64,000 nt of DNA from Bacteroidota bacterium (GTDB taxonomy: Bacteria > Bacteroidota > Bacteroidia > Bacteroidales > UBA10428). The notes under the pieces were generated by a model, which saw only the letters and a program-made list of their open reading frames with translations, ran no database searches and was not told the DNA's origin. The DNA lies in contig CP065006.1 in the NCBI GenBank assembly GCA_016699695.1, positions 248,001 through 312,000 of the forward strand. The letters are read 5' to 3'. Every line of letters starts with the position of its first letter. Within the stretch, counting starts at the first letter, position 1. Made by a program: the position numbers and the translations under genes. Below are positions 19,047 through 28,748 of this stretch, in pieces.

Positions 19047-19076
19047 CAAAAATACAACTTCCTTTGCAGGATTCAA
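19047..19076 (-). promoter_or_regulatory. Bacteroidota-type promoter of the DUF368 gene
   Basis: On the minus strand the sequence reads TTG (19076-19074), exactly 19 bases, then TATTTTTG (19054-19047). This fits the Bacteroidota consensus TTG-N19-TAnnTTTG. The transcript would begin near 19040, giving a leader of about 16 bases before ATG 19024. Confidence 0.7.
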
Positions 19077-19186
19077 TAAACAATAAATAATTGATATCTA
19101 TCAATGTAAAAGCTGAAAACAAGGTATAAACCACCAGGTTGCCTGATTTAGAACCAACCGAAAACGATTATGATTTTTTACTTTTA

Positions 19187-19975
19187 TTAAAGCTGCATAA
19201 ATTGATGCAGCTCTTTCGGAAGGGAATCAAAAAAGGTGTCGCCTCGAAGTCCCACCCGCAAACATTCCAGCGGAACAACTATTTCCGGTGCGATGTTTCC
19301 GAGATTTACATTGGGCCCAAATATTTTAATAAACCAGATTTGTTGTTTCCCGTTAGGTGCTTCCCAGATTATATCGCTACTCTTAAGACCGGTAGTGATA
19401 GCATTAATAAGAGATTCGTTTACCGACCCGTCGGCATTGTATATGCCAATAGTACCACTCTCGCGCGATTCGGCTATCACTTTTACAGAGCCTGCCTGTA
19501 ATTCACTCTTCATCATACTTACCCAATCGGCTGGCTCAATGTTCACTCCTTTTACTTTCGAACCTACTTCGGAGACCACGGTATAGGAGGTTGCCAGTTT
19601 TTGAATATACTCAAGTTTCTTATCGTGATCGATGTGCATCGAACCATCGGAAACTTCCACCATCTTTACATTGAATTTATCGATGTATTTTCGGTATTCG
19701 TCGAACATTCCACGGATAATGAAGGCCTCGAACAAAGTACCTCCAAAATATACTTGTAAACCAGCCTTCTGGTAAAGACTAACCTTCTCTGCTAATTTTG
19801 TTGTAATGACCGAAGTGCCAAACCCCAGCTTAACATAATCGGTAAACTCGCCCGACGATTCGATAAAGTCTTCTGCCTGCCTTAAACTCAAGCCCTTATC
19901 CATCATCATAGTCAAACCTTCGCTCCGCGGCTTTGCAGGCCTTTGGGGCATATAAGGCAAAGAAATATTTGTCAT
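19187..19975 (-). CDS. Phosphosulfolactate synthase (ComA family)
   Basis: A 262-residue TIM-barrel protein of the ComA family, which joins sulfite to phosphoenolpyruvate to give (2R)-phospho-3-sulfolactate. Family features seen are KPRSEGLTMMMDKGLS at the N-terminus, DYVKLGFGTSV, GGTLFEAFI, KMVEVSDGSMHID, SEVGSK and VIAESRESG, followed by WEAPNGKQQIWFIKIFGPNVNLGNI. No other coenzyme M genes are near, so the product may feed another sulfonate, such as the sulfonolipids known in some Bacteroidota; this is inference. It starts 4 bp after the TPR gene ends, so they form a pair. Confidence 0.85.
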   Translation of the reverse strand: MTNISLPYMPQRPAKPRSEGLTMMMDKGLSLRQAEDFIESSGEFTDYVKLGFGTSVITTKLAEKVSLYQKAGLQVYFGGTLFEAFIIRGMFDEYRKYIDKFNVKMVEVSDGSMHIDHDKKLEYIQKLATSYTVVSEVGSKVKGVNIEPADWVSMMKSELQAGSVKVIAESRESGTIGIYNADGSVNESLINAITTGLKSSDIIWEAPNGKQQIWFIKIFGPNVNLGNIAPEIVVPLECLRVGLRGDTFFDSLPKELHQFMQL

Positions 19976-19979
19976 AAAA

Positions 19980-21398
19980 TTAATTTTTGTACTTGATAAT
20001 CAGTTCTGAAGCAAGCTTTGAAGCATATTTACCTGCAATGTTGTCCAGAAATTCTGTATGTTCTGAAAAGTTAATCTCAAGGCCTTTTTCGAAGAAAGAA
20101 AAGCCTAATTTCGATTGATTGTTTTGAAAATAATAGGTAGCCAACTGATAATTAATGGTCGAATTATCGCGATTATAAAGAATAGCTTTGTTTAAAATGC
20201 TAATGGCTCCTTTTAAGTCATTGTTATCCTTGTAACTAAGTTCAGCCCTGCAAATCCAGGCTTCGTAGTCGTTCGGATCGAGTTCCACAGCTCTGTTAAA
20301 GGCCTCGGCAGATTTTTCTAGTTCCTGGAGTTTACGATACACCTCGCCCATCATAAACCAATAATCAGAGTTTTCAGGGTCAATTTGCAATGCCCGGTTG
20401 AAGTAGGGAACACTCTCTAAAATTTGATCCTGTTGGTATGTGGCTACTCCCAGGCCATACCAGGCATCGGAAAATTGCTCGTCGAGACTGATGGCTTTTT
20501 TAAAGTAATAGACTGAGCGCTTGTAAAACTCTTGTTTCTCGTAACATTCTCCTATGTAGGTTAGGGCTTGCACATTGACAGGATCGAGTTCAAGAATTTC
20601 GAGGTAAGATTGGATAGCCTCACTGTAATCGCCAGTGTTGATGCATAAGTTGGCCCTGGATAAAAGTGCTGCCAGATTCGAAGGACTTACGCAGATTGAA
20701 TAATCAAAAGCTTCGAGCGCCTTTTCGTGATTCTCTAAACTGGAATAAATTAGACCAAGGTTTAACCAGATGGTATCGTTAAACGGATCGATGTCGAGGT
20801 ATTTCTTATAATACAATACGCACTTATGCAATTCATCGATTCGTTCATAAACCAAAGCCAGCTCTTGAAGCACATCGAGGTTAGCCGGATTGATTTCATA
20901 AGCCAACAACAAATACCGTATCGCTTGTTTGTAATGCCGGTTGTGAATGTAAGAAAGAGAAATATTATGCAGCACCTCATCGCGCGAATCGCTGGAAAGG
21001 GTAATTGCTTCTTTGAAGGCCTGATCAGCTTCCTGCTTTTTACCTAAAAGATTGAGTGCTGTACCTTTCACTATAAAAAATTCCGGGTTGTTGGCTTCGA
21101 GATGCTCAATATCCCTTATAATTCTGATGCCCTTGGCAGGTTTTCCACTGTTAATGAGCAACTGCGACAAACGAAACTTCAATTCAACTGCCTCGGGATG
21201 CTGACTTAGCGCAATTCCCAATGCATCTTCGGCCATGCTAAAATGATTCTGATCGAGGTAATAATCGACAATTACTTCAAACTCATACACATCAAAATAC
21301 GTAGTGGCATTGGCGCGCACCATGTCTTCGTATCGGCTTATAGCCTGGTAGATGCTATCTTCTTCGAAATAATGTTCCTGACTTTCTTGCATGTGCAC
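19980..21398 (-). CDS. Tetratricopeptide repeat protein
   Basis: A 472-residue protein built almost wholly of TPR units of 34 residues, about eleven or twelve (for example NLGLIYSSLENHEKALEAFDYSI, split as NLGLIYSSLENHEKAL and EAFDYSI; YQQDQILESVPYFNRALQID; YRKLQELEKSAEAFNRAVEL). There is no signal peptide or membrane helix, so it is cytosolic and probably a scaffold. A second ATG lies two codons in (MQESQ). It precedes the ComA-like gene by 4 bp and is likely co-transcribed with it. The partner proteins cannot be told from sequence. Confidence 0.85.
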   Translation of the reverse strand: MHMQESQEHYFEEDSIYQAISRYEDMVRANATTYFDVYEFEVIVDYYLDQNHFSMAEDALGIALSQHPEAVELKFRLSQLLINSGKPAKGIRIIRDIEHLEANNPEFFIVKGTALNLLGKKQEADQAFKEAITLSSDSRDEVLHNISLSYIHNRHYKQAIRYLLLAYEINPANLDVLQELALVYERIDELHKCVLYYKKYLDIDPFNDTIWLNLGLIYSSLENHEKALEAFDYSICVSPSNLAALLSRANLCINTGDYSEAIQSYLEILELDPVNVQALTYIGECYEKQEFYKRSVYYFKKAISLDEQFSDAWYGLGVATYQQDQILESVPYFNRALQIDPENSDYWFMMGEVYRKLQELEKSAEAFNRAVELDPNDYEAWICRAELSYKDNNDLKGAISILNKAILYNRDNSTINYQLATYYFQNNQSKLGFSFFEKGLEINFSEHTEFLDNIAGKYASKLASELIIKYKN

Positions 21399-21565
21399 TA
21401 TATAACGAAAACTAAATTAATCAAACTAATGATTGGAGCAAGTAGGTGTTTTCAACAAAGCGAATGATGTTTGAGCAAAATACCTGATCCATAAATGGTT
21501 CTAATGGTTAATAATTATTTAGAAGAAAAATACTATTTTATAATGATTGCCTAAATGTTTGTCCT

Positions 21566-22450
21566 TTAATTATTTGCTATCTTGTTGCGAGCAGCTTTTA
21601 GTGTGTTAAGCAATAGAGACACAATGGTCATGGGGCCTACCCCACCCGGCACTGGAGTAATGTAACTACATCGTGGAGCCACTGTATCAAAATCAACGTC
21701 GCCTTTCAGTTTCCAACCACTTTTTGTTTCGGGTGCAGCCACACGGGTAGTGCCTACATCAATCACCACAGCACCTTCTTTCACCATTTCAGCGGTTAAA
21801 AAACCCGGACTGCCCAAGGCTGCTATTATAATATCAGCCTGAAGGCATATTTCTTTAATGTTATTTGTGCGACTGTGCACTACTGTCACAGTCGCATCGC
21901 CCAATTCGGCCTTTTGCGACAACAATATACTTACCGGGCGCCCCACAATGTTGCTTCTGCCAATCACCACGCAATGTTTTCCGGAGGTAGCAATCTGGTA
22001 GCGTTTTAATAACTCCATAATTCCTGCCGGTGTAGCTGAAACGAATGAAGGTAAGCCGATCGACATTTTGCCAACATTCACAGGATGAAAGCCATCGACA
22101 TCTTTCGAAGGATCAATTGCTTCGATGACCTTTTGTTCTGAGATGTGTTTGGGAAGAGGCAGCTGAACGATAAAACCATCGATATCTGGAGTTTCATTCA
22201 ATTCATTCACCTTATCAAGCAATTCCTTTTCACTAACTGTGTCTTCGAAACGAACCAGGGTAGACCGAAAACCAACCTGTTCGCAGGCTTTTACCTTATG
22301 TGCCACATAAGTTTCACTACCTCCATCGTGCCCCACCAGGATGGCTGCCAAATGAGGTGTTTTCCCGCCTGTGGCCCTCAGGTTTTCTACCGATTGTGCA
22401 ATTTCTTCTTTTATTTCCTGAGCAACCTTTTTACCGTCAATTATTTGCAT
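21566..22450 (-). CDS. folD: Methylenetetrahydrofolate dehydrogenase/cyclohydrolase
   Basis: FolD interconverts 5,10-methylene-, methenyl- and 10-formyl-tetrahydrofolate. The 294-residue chain has the catalytic Lys in [14 protein letters not shown], the substrate motif [22 protein letters not shown], the nucleotide segment [13 protein letters not shown] and the C-terminal signature [12 protein letters not shown]. Length is normal. It lies 31 bp after ffh on the same strand and may share its transcript. Confidence 0.96.
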   Translation of the reverse strand: MQIIDGKKVAQEIKEEIAQSVENLRATGGKTPHLAAILVGHDGGSETYVAHKVKACEQVGFRSTLVRFEDTVSEKELLDKVNELNETPDIDGFIVQLPLPKHISEQKVIEAIDPSKDVDGFHPVNVGKMSIGLPSFVSATPAGIMELLKRYQIATSGKHCVVIGRSNIVGRPVSILLSQKAELGDATVTVVHSRTNNIKEICLQADIIIAALGSPGFLTAEMVKEGAVVIDVGTTRVAAPETKSGWKLKGDVDFDTVAPRCSYITPVPGGVGPMTIVSLLLNTLKAARNKIANN

Positions 22451-22481
22451 AAAATATGTATTCGTGTGTATTCAGAAAATA

Positions 22482-23816
22482 CTATCGGCCCATTTTACCC
22501 ATGGCACCCATCATACGTCCCATATTTTTATTTCCCTGCATCATTTTCATGAGTTTACGGGTTTCGTCAAATTGCTTTAACAAGCGGTTCACATCCTGTA
22601 TTGAGGTTCCGCTGCCTTCGGCAATACGTTTGCGCCGTCCACCATTCATAACTGCAGGTTCTTCTCTTTCTAATGGGGTCATGGAAGAAATAATGGCTTC
22701 AATGCCCTTGAATGCATCGTCGTCTATGTCGAGGTTTTTGAGTGCTTTGCCAACCCCTGGTATCATAGAAGCCAGTTCTTTCATGTTACCCATTTTTTTA
22801 ATCTGCTGAATCTGGGCTATAAAATCATTGAAGTTAAACTGGTTCTTGGCTATTTTCTTCTGAAGCTTGCGGGCTTCGTCTGCATCAAATTGTTCCTGTG
22901 CCCTTTCTACCAACGATACAATATCGCCCATGCCGAGTATGCGGTCGGCCATTCGTTCGGGATGGAAGAGTTCAATGGCCTCCATCTTTTCGCCTGTACT
23001 GATAAACTTAATGGGTTTCTCCACCACCGTGCGTATCGACAAGGCAGCACCACCGCGGGTATCGCCATCGAGCTTGGTTAATACTACTCCATCGAAATCG
23101 AGGGTATCGTTAAACTCCTTGGCTGTATTCACTGCATCCTGGCCGGTCATGGAGTCGACCACAAACAATATTTCGTTGGGTGTAACTGCTTTTTTAATGG
23201 CTGCAATTTCTTTCATCATAGCCTCATCGATAGCCAAACGACCAGCGGTATCAATTACCACCAGATCGAGACCCATCTTTTTAGCCTCTTTGATACCAGC
23301 TTTAGCAATTTCGACAGGATTCTGGTTACCAAGTTCTGTATAGACCGGCACACCAATCTGTTGCCCAAGAACCTGCAGCTGATTAATCGCAGCAGGACGA
23401 TACACATCGCAAGCGACCAACAATGGCGACTTTCCTCTCTTTTCCTTTAAATATTTCGAGAGCTTTCCTGCAAAGGTTGTTTTTCCCGAACCTTGTAAAC
23501 CGGAGAGCAATATTACTGCCGGGTTTCCTTTGATATTCACATCGACATGACTACCACCCATGAGCACAGCTAACTCGTCGTGTACCACCTTCACCATCAT
23601 TTGGCCCGGTTTCACGGCTGTTAATATCTTAGCTCCCAACGCCTTTTCTTTTACGGTGTCGGTAAAGTTTTTGGCTACTTTAAAGTTCACATCGGCATCA
23701 AGCAGAGCCTTGCGAACTTCTTTCAGAGTTTCAGCCACATTAATCTCAGTAATACGACCCTGACCTTTTAGTATTTTAAACGAACGTTCTAATTTTTCCG
23801 ATAAACTATCAAACAT
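22482..23816 (-). CDS. ffh: Signal recognition particle protein Ffh
   Basis: Ffh is the GTPase that binds signal sequences of nascent proteins and delivers ribosomes to FtsY. The 444-residue chain shows the N domain (about 1-90), the G domain with P-loop GLQGSGKTTFAGKL, DVYRPAAINQL, DTAGRLAID, TKLDGDTRGGAAL, and the M domain from about 300 with methionine-rich ends (LMKMMQGNKNMGRMMGAMGK). All motifs are intact. A possible -7 box lies just upstream at 23836-23843. Confidence 0.97.
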   Translation of the reverse strand: MFDSLSEKLERSFKILKGQGRITEINVAETLKEVRKALLDADVNFKVAKNFTDTVKEKALGAKILTAVKPGQMMVKVVHDELAVLMGGSHVDVNIKGNPAVILLSGLQGSGKTTFAGKLSKYLKEKRGKSPLLVACDVYRPAAINQLQVLGQQIGVPVYTELGNQNPVEIAKAGIKEAKKMGLDLVVIDTAGRLAIDEAMMKEIAAIKKAVTPNEILFVVDSMTGQDAVNTAKEFNDTLDFDGVVLTKLDGDTRGGAALSIRTVVEKPIKFISTGEKMEAIELFHPERMADRILGMGDIVSLVERAQEQFDADEARKLQKKIAKNQFNFNDFIAQIQQIKKMGNMKELASMIPGVGKALKNLDIDDDAFKGIEAIISSMTPLEREEPAVMNGGRRKRIAEGSGTSIQDVNRLLKQFDETRKLMKMMQGNKNMGRMMGAMGKMGR

Positions 23817-23835
23817 ATCTTTTTTCTTTTCGATG

Positions 23836-23843
23836 CAAAAATA
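23836..23843 (-). promoter_or_regulatory. Possible -7 box of ffh
   Basis: The minus strand reads TATTTTTG, a full match to the Bacteroidota -7 consensus TAnnTTTG, 20 bases before the ffh start. No TTG is found 19 bases further upstream, so the call is weaker than that for the DUF368 gene. Confidence 0.35.
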
Positions 23844-23868
23844 ACAATATTTCTCATGGCTGGTTTCA

Positions 23869-25659
23869 CTACATACGCTCCGGCACCTCGATACCTAGTA
23901 ATTCCATTGCATTGTGCACGGTATGGGCCACCATATTGGAAAGAACCAGGCGCAGGTTTCTGATTTCTTCCGAAGTTTCTTTTAATATGGGGTGATCGTG
24001 ATAAAACTGGTTATACTCTTTTACAAGCTCGTACACATAATTGGCAATGATTGCCGGACTATAGCTGTAGGCAGCTTCAGAGAGGATTACAGGAAAATCG
24101 TGCAAAGATTTGATTACCGTTTTTTCCTTGTCGCTGAGCACTATGCCGGTGTTTATTGGTGAAAAGGGAAATAATCCATCGGCCTCTGCTTTGCGCAATA
24201 CCGATTGAATACGGGCATAGGTATATTGAATAAAAGGCCCTGTGTGCCCATTAAAGTCAATCGATTCTTTTGGATTAAAGGTCATGTTCTTGGTGGGATC
24301 GACCTTGAGAATATAATATTTTAGTGCCCCTAAGCCCACAATACGGCATACTTCATTTTTATCAACCTCAGACAGACCATCGAGTTTGCCAAGCTCTCTG
24401 GACATTTCGGTGGCGGTTTCAATCATCTCATCCATCAGATCGTCGGCGTCGACTACAGTACCTTCGCGCGATTTCATTTTTCCTTCGGGCAATTCCACCA
24501 TGCCATAAGAAAGATGAAACAGACCGCGAGCCCAATTAAATCCGAGTTTATCGAGTATGAGTGCTAACACTTTAAAATGGTAGTTTTGCTCGTTGCCCAC
24601 CACATACACCATTTTGTCGGGCTTATAGTCGTTTTGGCGCAATTGTGCGGTGCCAATATCCTGGGTCATGTATACCGAAGTACCATCGCTCCGAAGCAAG
24701 ACTTTTTTATCCAGACCATCGTCAGTTAAGTCAGCCCAAACCGAGTTATCGGCCTCCTGCACCAAAACACCTTTTTTCAAGCCTTCGAGCACTGTATCGC
24801 GACCTACCAGGTAGGTGTCTGACTCGTAATAGATTTTATCGAAACTGATTCCCAAGCGTTTATAGGTCACGTCGAAACCATCATAAACCCATCCGTTCAT
24901 GGTCGACCAAAGTTCTAGCACATCGGGTTTACGGGCTTCCCATGCTCGTAGCATTTCCTGCGCCTCCTTCATCAGTGGTGCTTCTTTAGCGGCTTCTTCT
25001 TCCGACATACCGGCACCTACAAGGTCTTTTATCTGCTTTTTATACTCTTGATCAAATTTTACATAATAATTTCCAACCAGCTTATCGCCCTTAATACTGG
25101 CCGATGGTTGCTCGCCATTACCCCACTTTTGCCAGGCAAGCATGGATTTACAAATATGAATACCCCGGTCGTTCACGATGTTGGTGCTTATGACTTTCTT
25201 TCCGCTGGCAGCCAGAATGCGACATACAGAATTACCTAAGAGGTTATTCCGGACATGACCCAAATGAAGTGGCTTATTTGTATTGGGTGATGAATACTCC
25301 ACCATCACCGTTTCGGAAGTGTCTGTGGGCTGTGCAATTCCAAACTCAGGATTGTTTTTTATGCTATCGAGATAGCTTAGGTAAAACGAATCGTTTACAA
25401 CCAGGTTTAAAAATCCTTTAACTGTATTAAATCCGCTTATTAATCCTGAATGTTGCTGAAGGTATTCGCCTATTTGCCGGCAAGTTTCTTCCGGTGATTT
25501 TTTGGAGAGTTTTAATAAAGGAAACACAACCAGAGTTAAATCGCCAGTGAACTCTTTTCGTGTTTTTTGAATCTGAATAAGCTGATTGCTGACTTGTGCA
25601 TCATAAATTTGAGCCAGGGCAAGTGAAACGGATTGCTGAATTTTTTCGGTTAAGTTCAT
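23869..25659 (-). CDS. argS: Arginyl-tRNA synthetase
   Basis: ArgS charges tRNA-Arg. The 596-residue class I synthetase has an N-terminal additional domain (about 1-110), the HIGH-type motif in NKPLHLGHVRNNLLG after VEYSSPN, a KMSKS counterpart GKMKSREGTVV, DVIGT-like MTQDIGTAQLR, and the C-terminal DALR anticodon domain beginning near 470 (FIQYTYARIQSVLRKA). Everything looks complete. It lies 52 bp upstream of ffh in the same direction. Confidence 0.97.
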   Translation of the reverse strand: MNLTEKIQQSVSLALAQIYDAQVSNQLIQIQKTRKEFTGDLTLVVFPLLKLSKKSPEETCRQIGEYLQQHSGLISGFNTVKGFLNLVVNDSFYLSYLDSIKNNPEFGIAQPTDTSETVMVEYSSPNTNKPLHLGHVRNNLLGNSVCRILAASGKKVISTNIVNDRGIHICKSMLAWQKWGNGEQPSASIKGDKLVGNYYVKFDQEYKKQIKDLVGAGMSEEEAAKEAPLMKEAQEMLRAWEARKPDVLELWSTMNGWVYDGFDVTYKRLGISFDKIYYESDTYLVGRDTVLEGLKKGVLVQEADNSVWADLTDDGLDKKVLLRSDGTSVYMTQDIGTAQLRQNDYKPDKMVYVVGNEQNYHFKVLALILDKLGFNWARGLFHLSYGMVELPEGKMKSREGTVVDADDLMDEMIETATEMSRELGKLDGLSEVDKNEVCRIVGLGALKYYILKVDPTKNMTFNPKESIDFNGHTGPFIQYTYARIQSVLRKAEADGLFPFSPINTGIVLSDKEKTVIKSLHDFPVILSEAAYSYSPAIIANYVYELVKEYNQFYHDHPILKETSEEIRNLRLVLSNMVAHTVHNAMELLGIEVPERM

Positions 25660-25675
25660 GAAAACTAATCTATTG

Positions 25676-25683
25676 CAAATTTA
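25676..25683 (-). promoter_or_regulatory. Possible -7 box of argS
   Basis: The minus strand reads TAAATTTG, matching TAnnTTTG, 16 bases before the argS ATG. A TTG lies 16 bases upstream (25700-25702), three bases closer than the usual 19, so this is a modest call. Confidence 0.35.
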
Positions 25684-25806
25684 AGGCGAAAAATGGCTAC
25701 AAAGATAATAGTTCCGATGAGAAAACGGTCTCGAATTGCAATTCGCAGGCAGGAATCTGTGCAATTAAAAATGGAATTATTGTATGCTGAACTTAAACCC
25801 TTTGAC

Positions 25807-26715
25807 CTACTTATGGTGGTGTGCCCTTATAGAACACAGGTAACCAAGCTTATAGAAATCGAGCACCAGCAAGTTGGGATTACTACCAAGAAGATTTTTC
25901 CTAAGTTTATGCTCATAGCGGTTATAGACATACTCAATCAGTCCAGATAACCCAATACGGTCAATGGTGCTGTAAAAAGACAAAATGGCAACATCTTTTA
26001 TGAGCTTCTTTTCGCTGCCATTCATACTAAGAATGCGAATCAGGTTCTTTATACCTTCTCTGGTTTTCATAAGAAATATTTCGTTCGATTCGAGACCCTC
26101 GTGTACAACCGGGTTGTCGATGTGCAATATTCTTATATTGTGTTTCTGAAGCTCGTAACCAAACAGAGTATCTTCATGCCCATATCCTGTAATATCTTCA
26201 TTAAAGCCAATGCTGAGAAATAGTTCCTTGTTAATGAGGAAGTTGTTGGAATGGAAAGATTTGTTGGGTTCGATGTTCCGATACTTTGCAGGGCATTGTT
26301 CTCTTTTATGCCCATATTTCCAATGCAATATAAAATTCTCTGACGGTGATAATCTGGGTTGATATTCTGTTCCTCCATGAACCATTTTATGGTAAGGTAT
26401 CTGCTCGAGGTAAAAATGAATATAGTTGGTGCCAGGTATCTGCGAATCGCAATCGATAAAAAGCAAATAATCAAATTTCGCCAATCGGGCTAGTTTGTTT
26501 CGTATTTTCGAGCGCCCCAAATTACTTTCTTCTTCGGAATAGAAAACTCCATTTAATAGGGCCAGCTCGCGGTTAATTTCTTTAAAACTCAATTCCGAGG
26601 CATCGTCAACCAAAATAATCTCATAAGACACCCCAGCTTTTAACAGCTGCTGTTGCAGGCTTTTAGTTAACCTACGGACATCGTAATTGTATACCGGAAT
26701 CAATACAGAAAGCAT
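25807..26715 (-). CDS. Family 2 glycosyltransferase
   Basis: A 302-residue GT-A fold enzyme. The start MLSVLIPVYNYDVRRLTKSL and EIILVDDAS are typical of GT2; the metal-binding DxD is in LLFIDCDSQIPG; a later FNEDITGYGHEDTLFGYEL supplies the ED acceptor-base motif. No membrane helix is seen, so it is probably a cytosolic enzyme working on a membrane-linked acceptor. It is a single gene 147 bp from argS, with no polysaccharide cluster nearby, so the sugar and acceptor are unknown. Confidence 0.88.
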   Translation of the reverse strand: MLSVLIPVYNYDVRRLTKSLQQQLLKAGVSYEIILVDDASELSFKEINRELALLNGVFYSEEESNLGRSKIRNKLARLAKFDYLLFIDCDSQIPGTNYIHFYLEQIPYHKMVHGGTEYQPRLSPSENFILHWKYGHKREQCPAKYRNIEPNKSFHSNNFLINKELFLSIGFNEDITGYGHEDTLFGYELQKHNIRILHIDNPVVHEGLESNEIFLMKTREGIKNLIRILSMNGSEKKLIKDVAILSFYSTIDRIGLSGLIEYVYNRYEHKLRKNLLGSNPNLLVLDFYKLGYLCSIRAHHHK

Positions 26716-26806
26716 AGAGTATTATGTGTTTTTCAATTAACGTTTGATACTGACTATTATTATTGAGGAATAAAAAAGTATTTTAGCATCTTATACCTGT
26801 TTGGCC

Positions 26807-28216
26807 ATGAAAAGGTTTTTTCGATTTGTTTTTATACTGATATTTTTGTTTGCCGCCATCGGTAAAAACAATGCTGGCACCATAGTGTTGACGGACTCTA
26901 GCTTGCAATTTAAACAAGTTAGTCTGGCCGGAACTTTTGCCGATGACCTTATCCATTATAAAAACCTTAGCGCCGACGAGAGTGGCCGGGTAGTATTTAT
27001 TACCGATAGCCTTGTTTCCGGTATATATTACCTGATCTATCCCGACTCGTCGAGTATTGAATTTTTATTTGACCAAACTTTTGAAGAAAAAATTCATTTT
27101 AAAAACTCCAAAGAACAAGGAATTCAATTAATCACTAGTCCATCTCCGGTGATGGAATACCATCAGTATAATACACAGATGGTCGTATTGTCAATAAGAC
27201 TCGATTCAATAAGAATACTACTAAAACAAGTTGATTTGAAAAGCAGGGAACAACAAAACTTGCTGGAAGAGCGCGATAGGATTTATGATTGGATCGATGT
27301 CTTATTAAAAGAAATGGCTAAAGAGGGCTCCAGTGAGTTTCTGCGCGCCTTTTTTAAAACAAAACTCGTAGTGGAAATCCCTGATTTTGATTTGCATGAT
27401 TACAAAGGCGATAAAGATTCGCTATTGTGGGTCATGCAAAGAGAATATTATACCAAACATTTTCTGGATCGACTTGACCTTGCCGATTACCGTTTGCTGC
27501 ATACTCCCGCCTACACCTCCATGGTAAATGAATACCTCGATAAAGTTTTGCCACAACAAATAGAAATATTGACACAAACTGTAAACAGAATGATTGAATC
27601 TGCCAGTAGGTCTGAAAATACCTATGCCTTTCTTTCCCAATATCTGCTAAAAAAATATAGCCTATTAAAGAATACCGAACCCTACGAATCTGTTTACCTC
27701 TATTTGATTGAACAATATTTTTTGCAGAAGACACATCCTTCTGCAACCAACAACGATGTGCTTTTACTCACAAAAGAACACAACAGCAGAAAACCTCTGC
27801 TAATTGGTCAGCCTGCTCCCACACTGAAACTTTCGGACGAAAATGGAAAAGTTATAGACACCGACTCAATCCAATCAAAATACCTGCTACTCTACTTTTA
27901 CCAGACTGATTGTGAACTTTGCCAGCAAACAACTCCTCAGATGAAGAAACTCTCGTGGTTGAATAAAAATGACTCCCTCACTGTGGTTTCTGTTTGCATG
28001 GGAACCAACAACGAAAGCTGCAAAAACTATATTCAAAAAAATGGATTAACAAATTGGGTTAACCTGATGGACGAAAATCAAATTCACCTTATTGCCAATA
28101 GCTACAATCTTCGTTATACGCCATGCCTGTACCTGCTCGATAGCGAAAAGAAAATAAGAGCGAAAAACATCACGGTACAACAATTGGAAGATATTCTCGA
28201 AGAATCGGAAAGGTAG
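26807..28216 (+). CDS. Thioredoxin-fold periplasmic protein with N-terminal DUF-type domain
   Basis: A 469-residue exported protein. ATG 26807 begins MKRFFRFVFILIFLFAAIGK, a signal peptide; the TTG six bases upstream is not needed. The N-terminal half (about 25-330) resembles the DUF4369/DUF5106 parts common in Bacteroidota TlpA-like proteins, mainly helical in the middle. The C-terminal 140 residues are a TlpA/thioredoxin domain: QPAPTLKLSDENGK, the active site YQTDCELCQQTTP (CxxC), and a cis-Pro region YTPCLYLLD. It probably handles disulfides in the periplasm. It converges with a small membrane-protein gene 10 bp away. Confidence 0.8.
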   Translation: MKRFFRFVFILIFLFAAIGKNNAGTIVLTDSSLQFKQVSLAGTFADDLIHYKNLSADESGRVVFITDSLVSGIYYLIYPDSSSIEFLFDQTFEEKIHFKNSKEQGIQLITSPSPVMEYHQYNTQMVVLSIRLDSIRILLKQVDLKSREQQNLLEERDRIYDWIDVLLKEMAKEGSSEFLRAFFKTKLVVEIPDFDLHDYKGDKDSLLWVMQREYYTKHFLDRLDLADYRLLHTPAYTSMVNEYLDKVLPQQIEILTQTVNRMIESASRSENTYAFLSQYLLKKYSLLKNTEPYESVYLYLIEQYFLQKTHPSATNNDVLLLTKEHNSRKPLLIGQPAPTLKLSDENGKVIDTDSIQSKYLLLYFYQTDCELCQQTTPQMKKLSWLNKNDSLTVVSVCMGTNNESCKNYIQKNGLTNWVNLMDENQIHLIANSYNLRYTPCLYLLDSEKKIRAKNITVQQLEDILEESER

Positions 28217-28226
28217 TTATTTGAAG

Positions 28227-28442
28227 CTACTGCTCTTTCGTTTTCAGGTCTTCCTTAATAAGCACCGTGGTAATAAATAAAATCACAGCGGCAGCTACAA
28301 AAACAATCAGCATTGAAGATAACACTTTCGAAAGCACTTCCTGCAGGTCAATAATTTCCCAAATTCCGAGTATAGCTACACTGGTAAAAATAAGAATCAG
28401 TGCTACCAGCACTATTCCTGTAATTTTGCGAACATTATTCAT
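28227..28442 (-). CDS. Small two-helix membrane protein
   Basis: A 71-residue protein with two hydrophobic helices (ITGIVLVALILIFTSVAIL and MLIVFVAAAVILFITTVLI) separated by a short charged loop, and a charged tail KEDLKTKEQ. Not recognised. It converges with the thioredoxin gene, leaving only 10 bp between the stops. The codon use and compact helical hairpin make it a believable gene, though no family name is offered. Confidence 0.6.
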   Translation of the reverse strand: MNNVRKITGIVLVALILIFTSVAILGIWEIIDLQEVLSKVLSSMLIVFVAAAVILFITTVLIKEDLKTKEQ

Positions 28443-28748
28443 GCGAATATTATTTAAATTGATTAGCCTCTATTATGCCAGTTACAAGCTTATTTAATAT
28501 TATGCCCACGCTTACCCCTCTTTCCCCTAAAGGGGCTGACCCCGCGCTGTTTCCACTAGGGAAGTAAAAAGAGTCTGTTAGCAAAAAGGAACAAATGCTT
28601 GAACATTAATATTAATACAAGCTTTATCTATCTTTCTGGTATAATAATGCATATTCAATTATTTAATTAGTTAGGACGAATAAGCAGTAAAAAAAGTTAC
28701 AGAACTCAATCGATCCGAAAAGAAGAAAAACCATAAACCCCAAAAGGC
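28443..28748. other. Intergenic region with a short GC-rich stem-loop
   Basis: No gene is seen. A hairpin CCCCTaaAGGGG lies at 28524-28535 inside a pyrimidine-rich stretch (cttacccctctttcccc). Such CCCCTTTAGGGG-type sequences occur between genes in Bacteroidota and may be small repeated elements; one copy is present in this window. Confidence 0.35.

Noticed and set aside
28524..28535. Rho-independent terminator
   Set aside because: The 5-bp stem with a 2-base loop is not followed by a T-run on either strand, so it was listed only as a hairpin.
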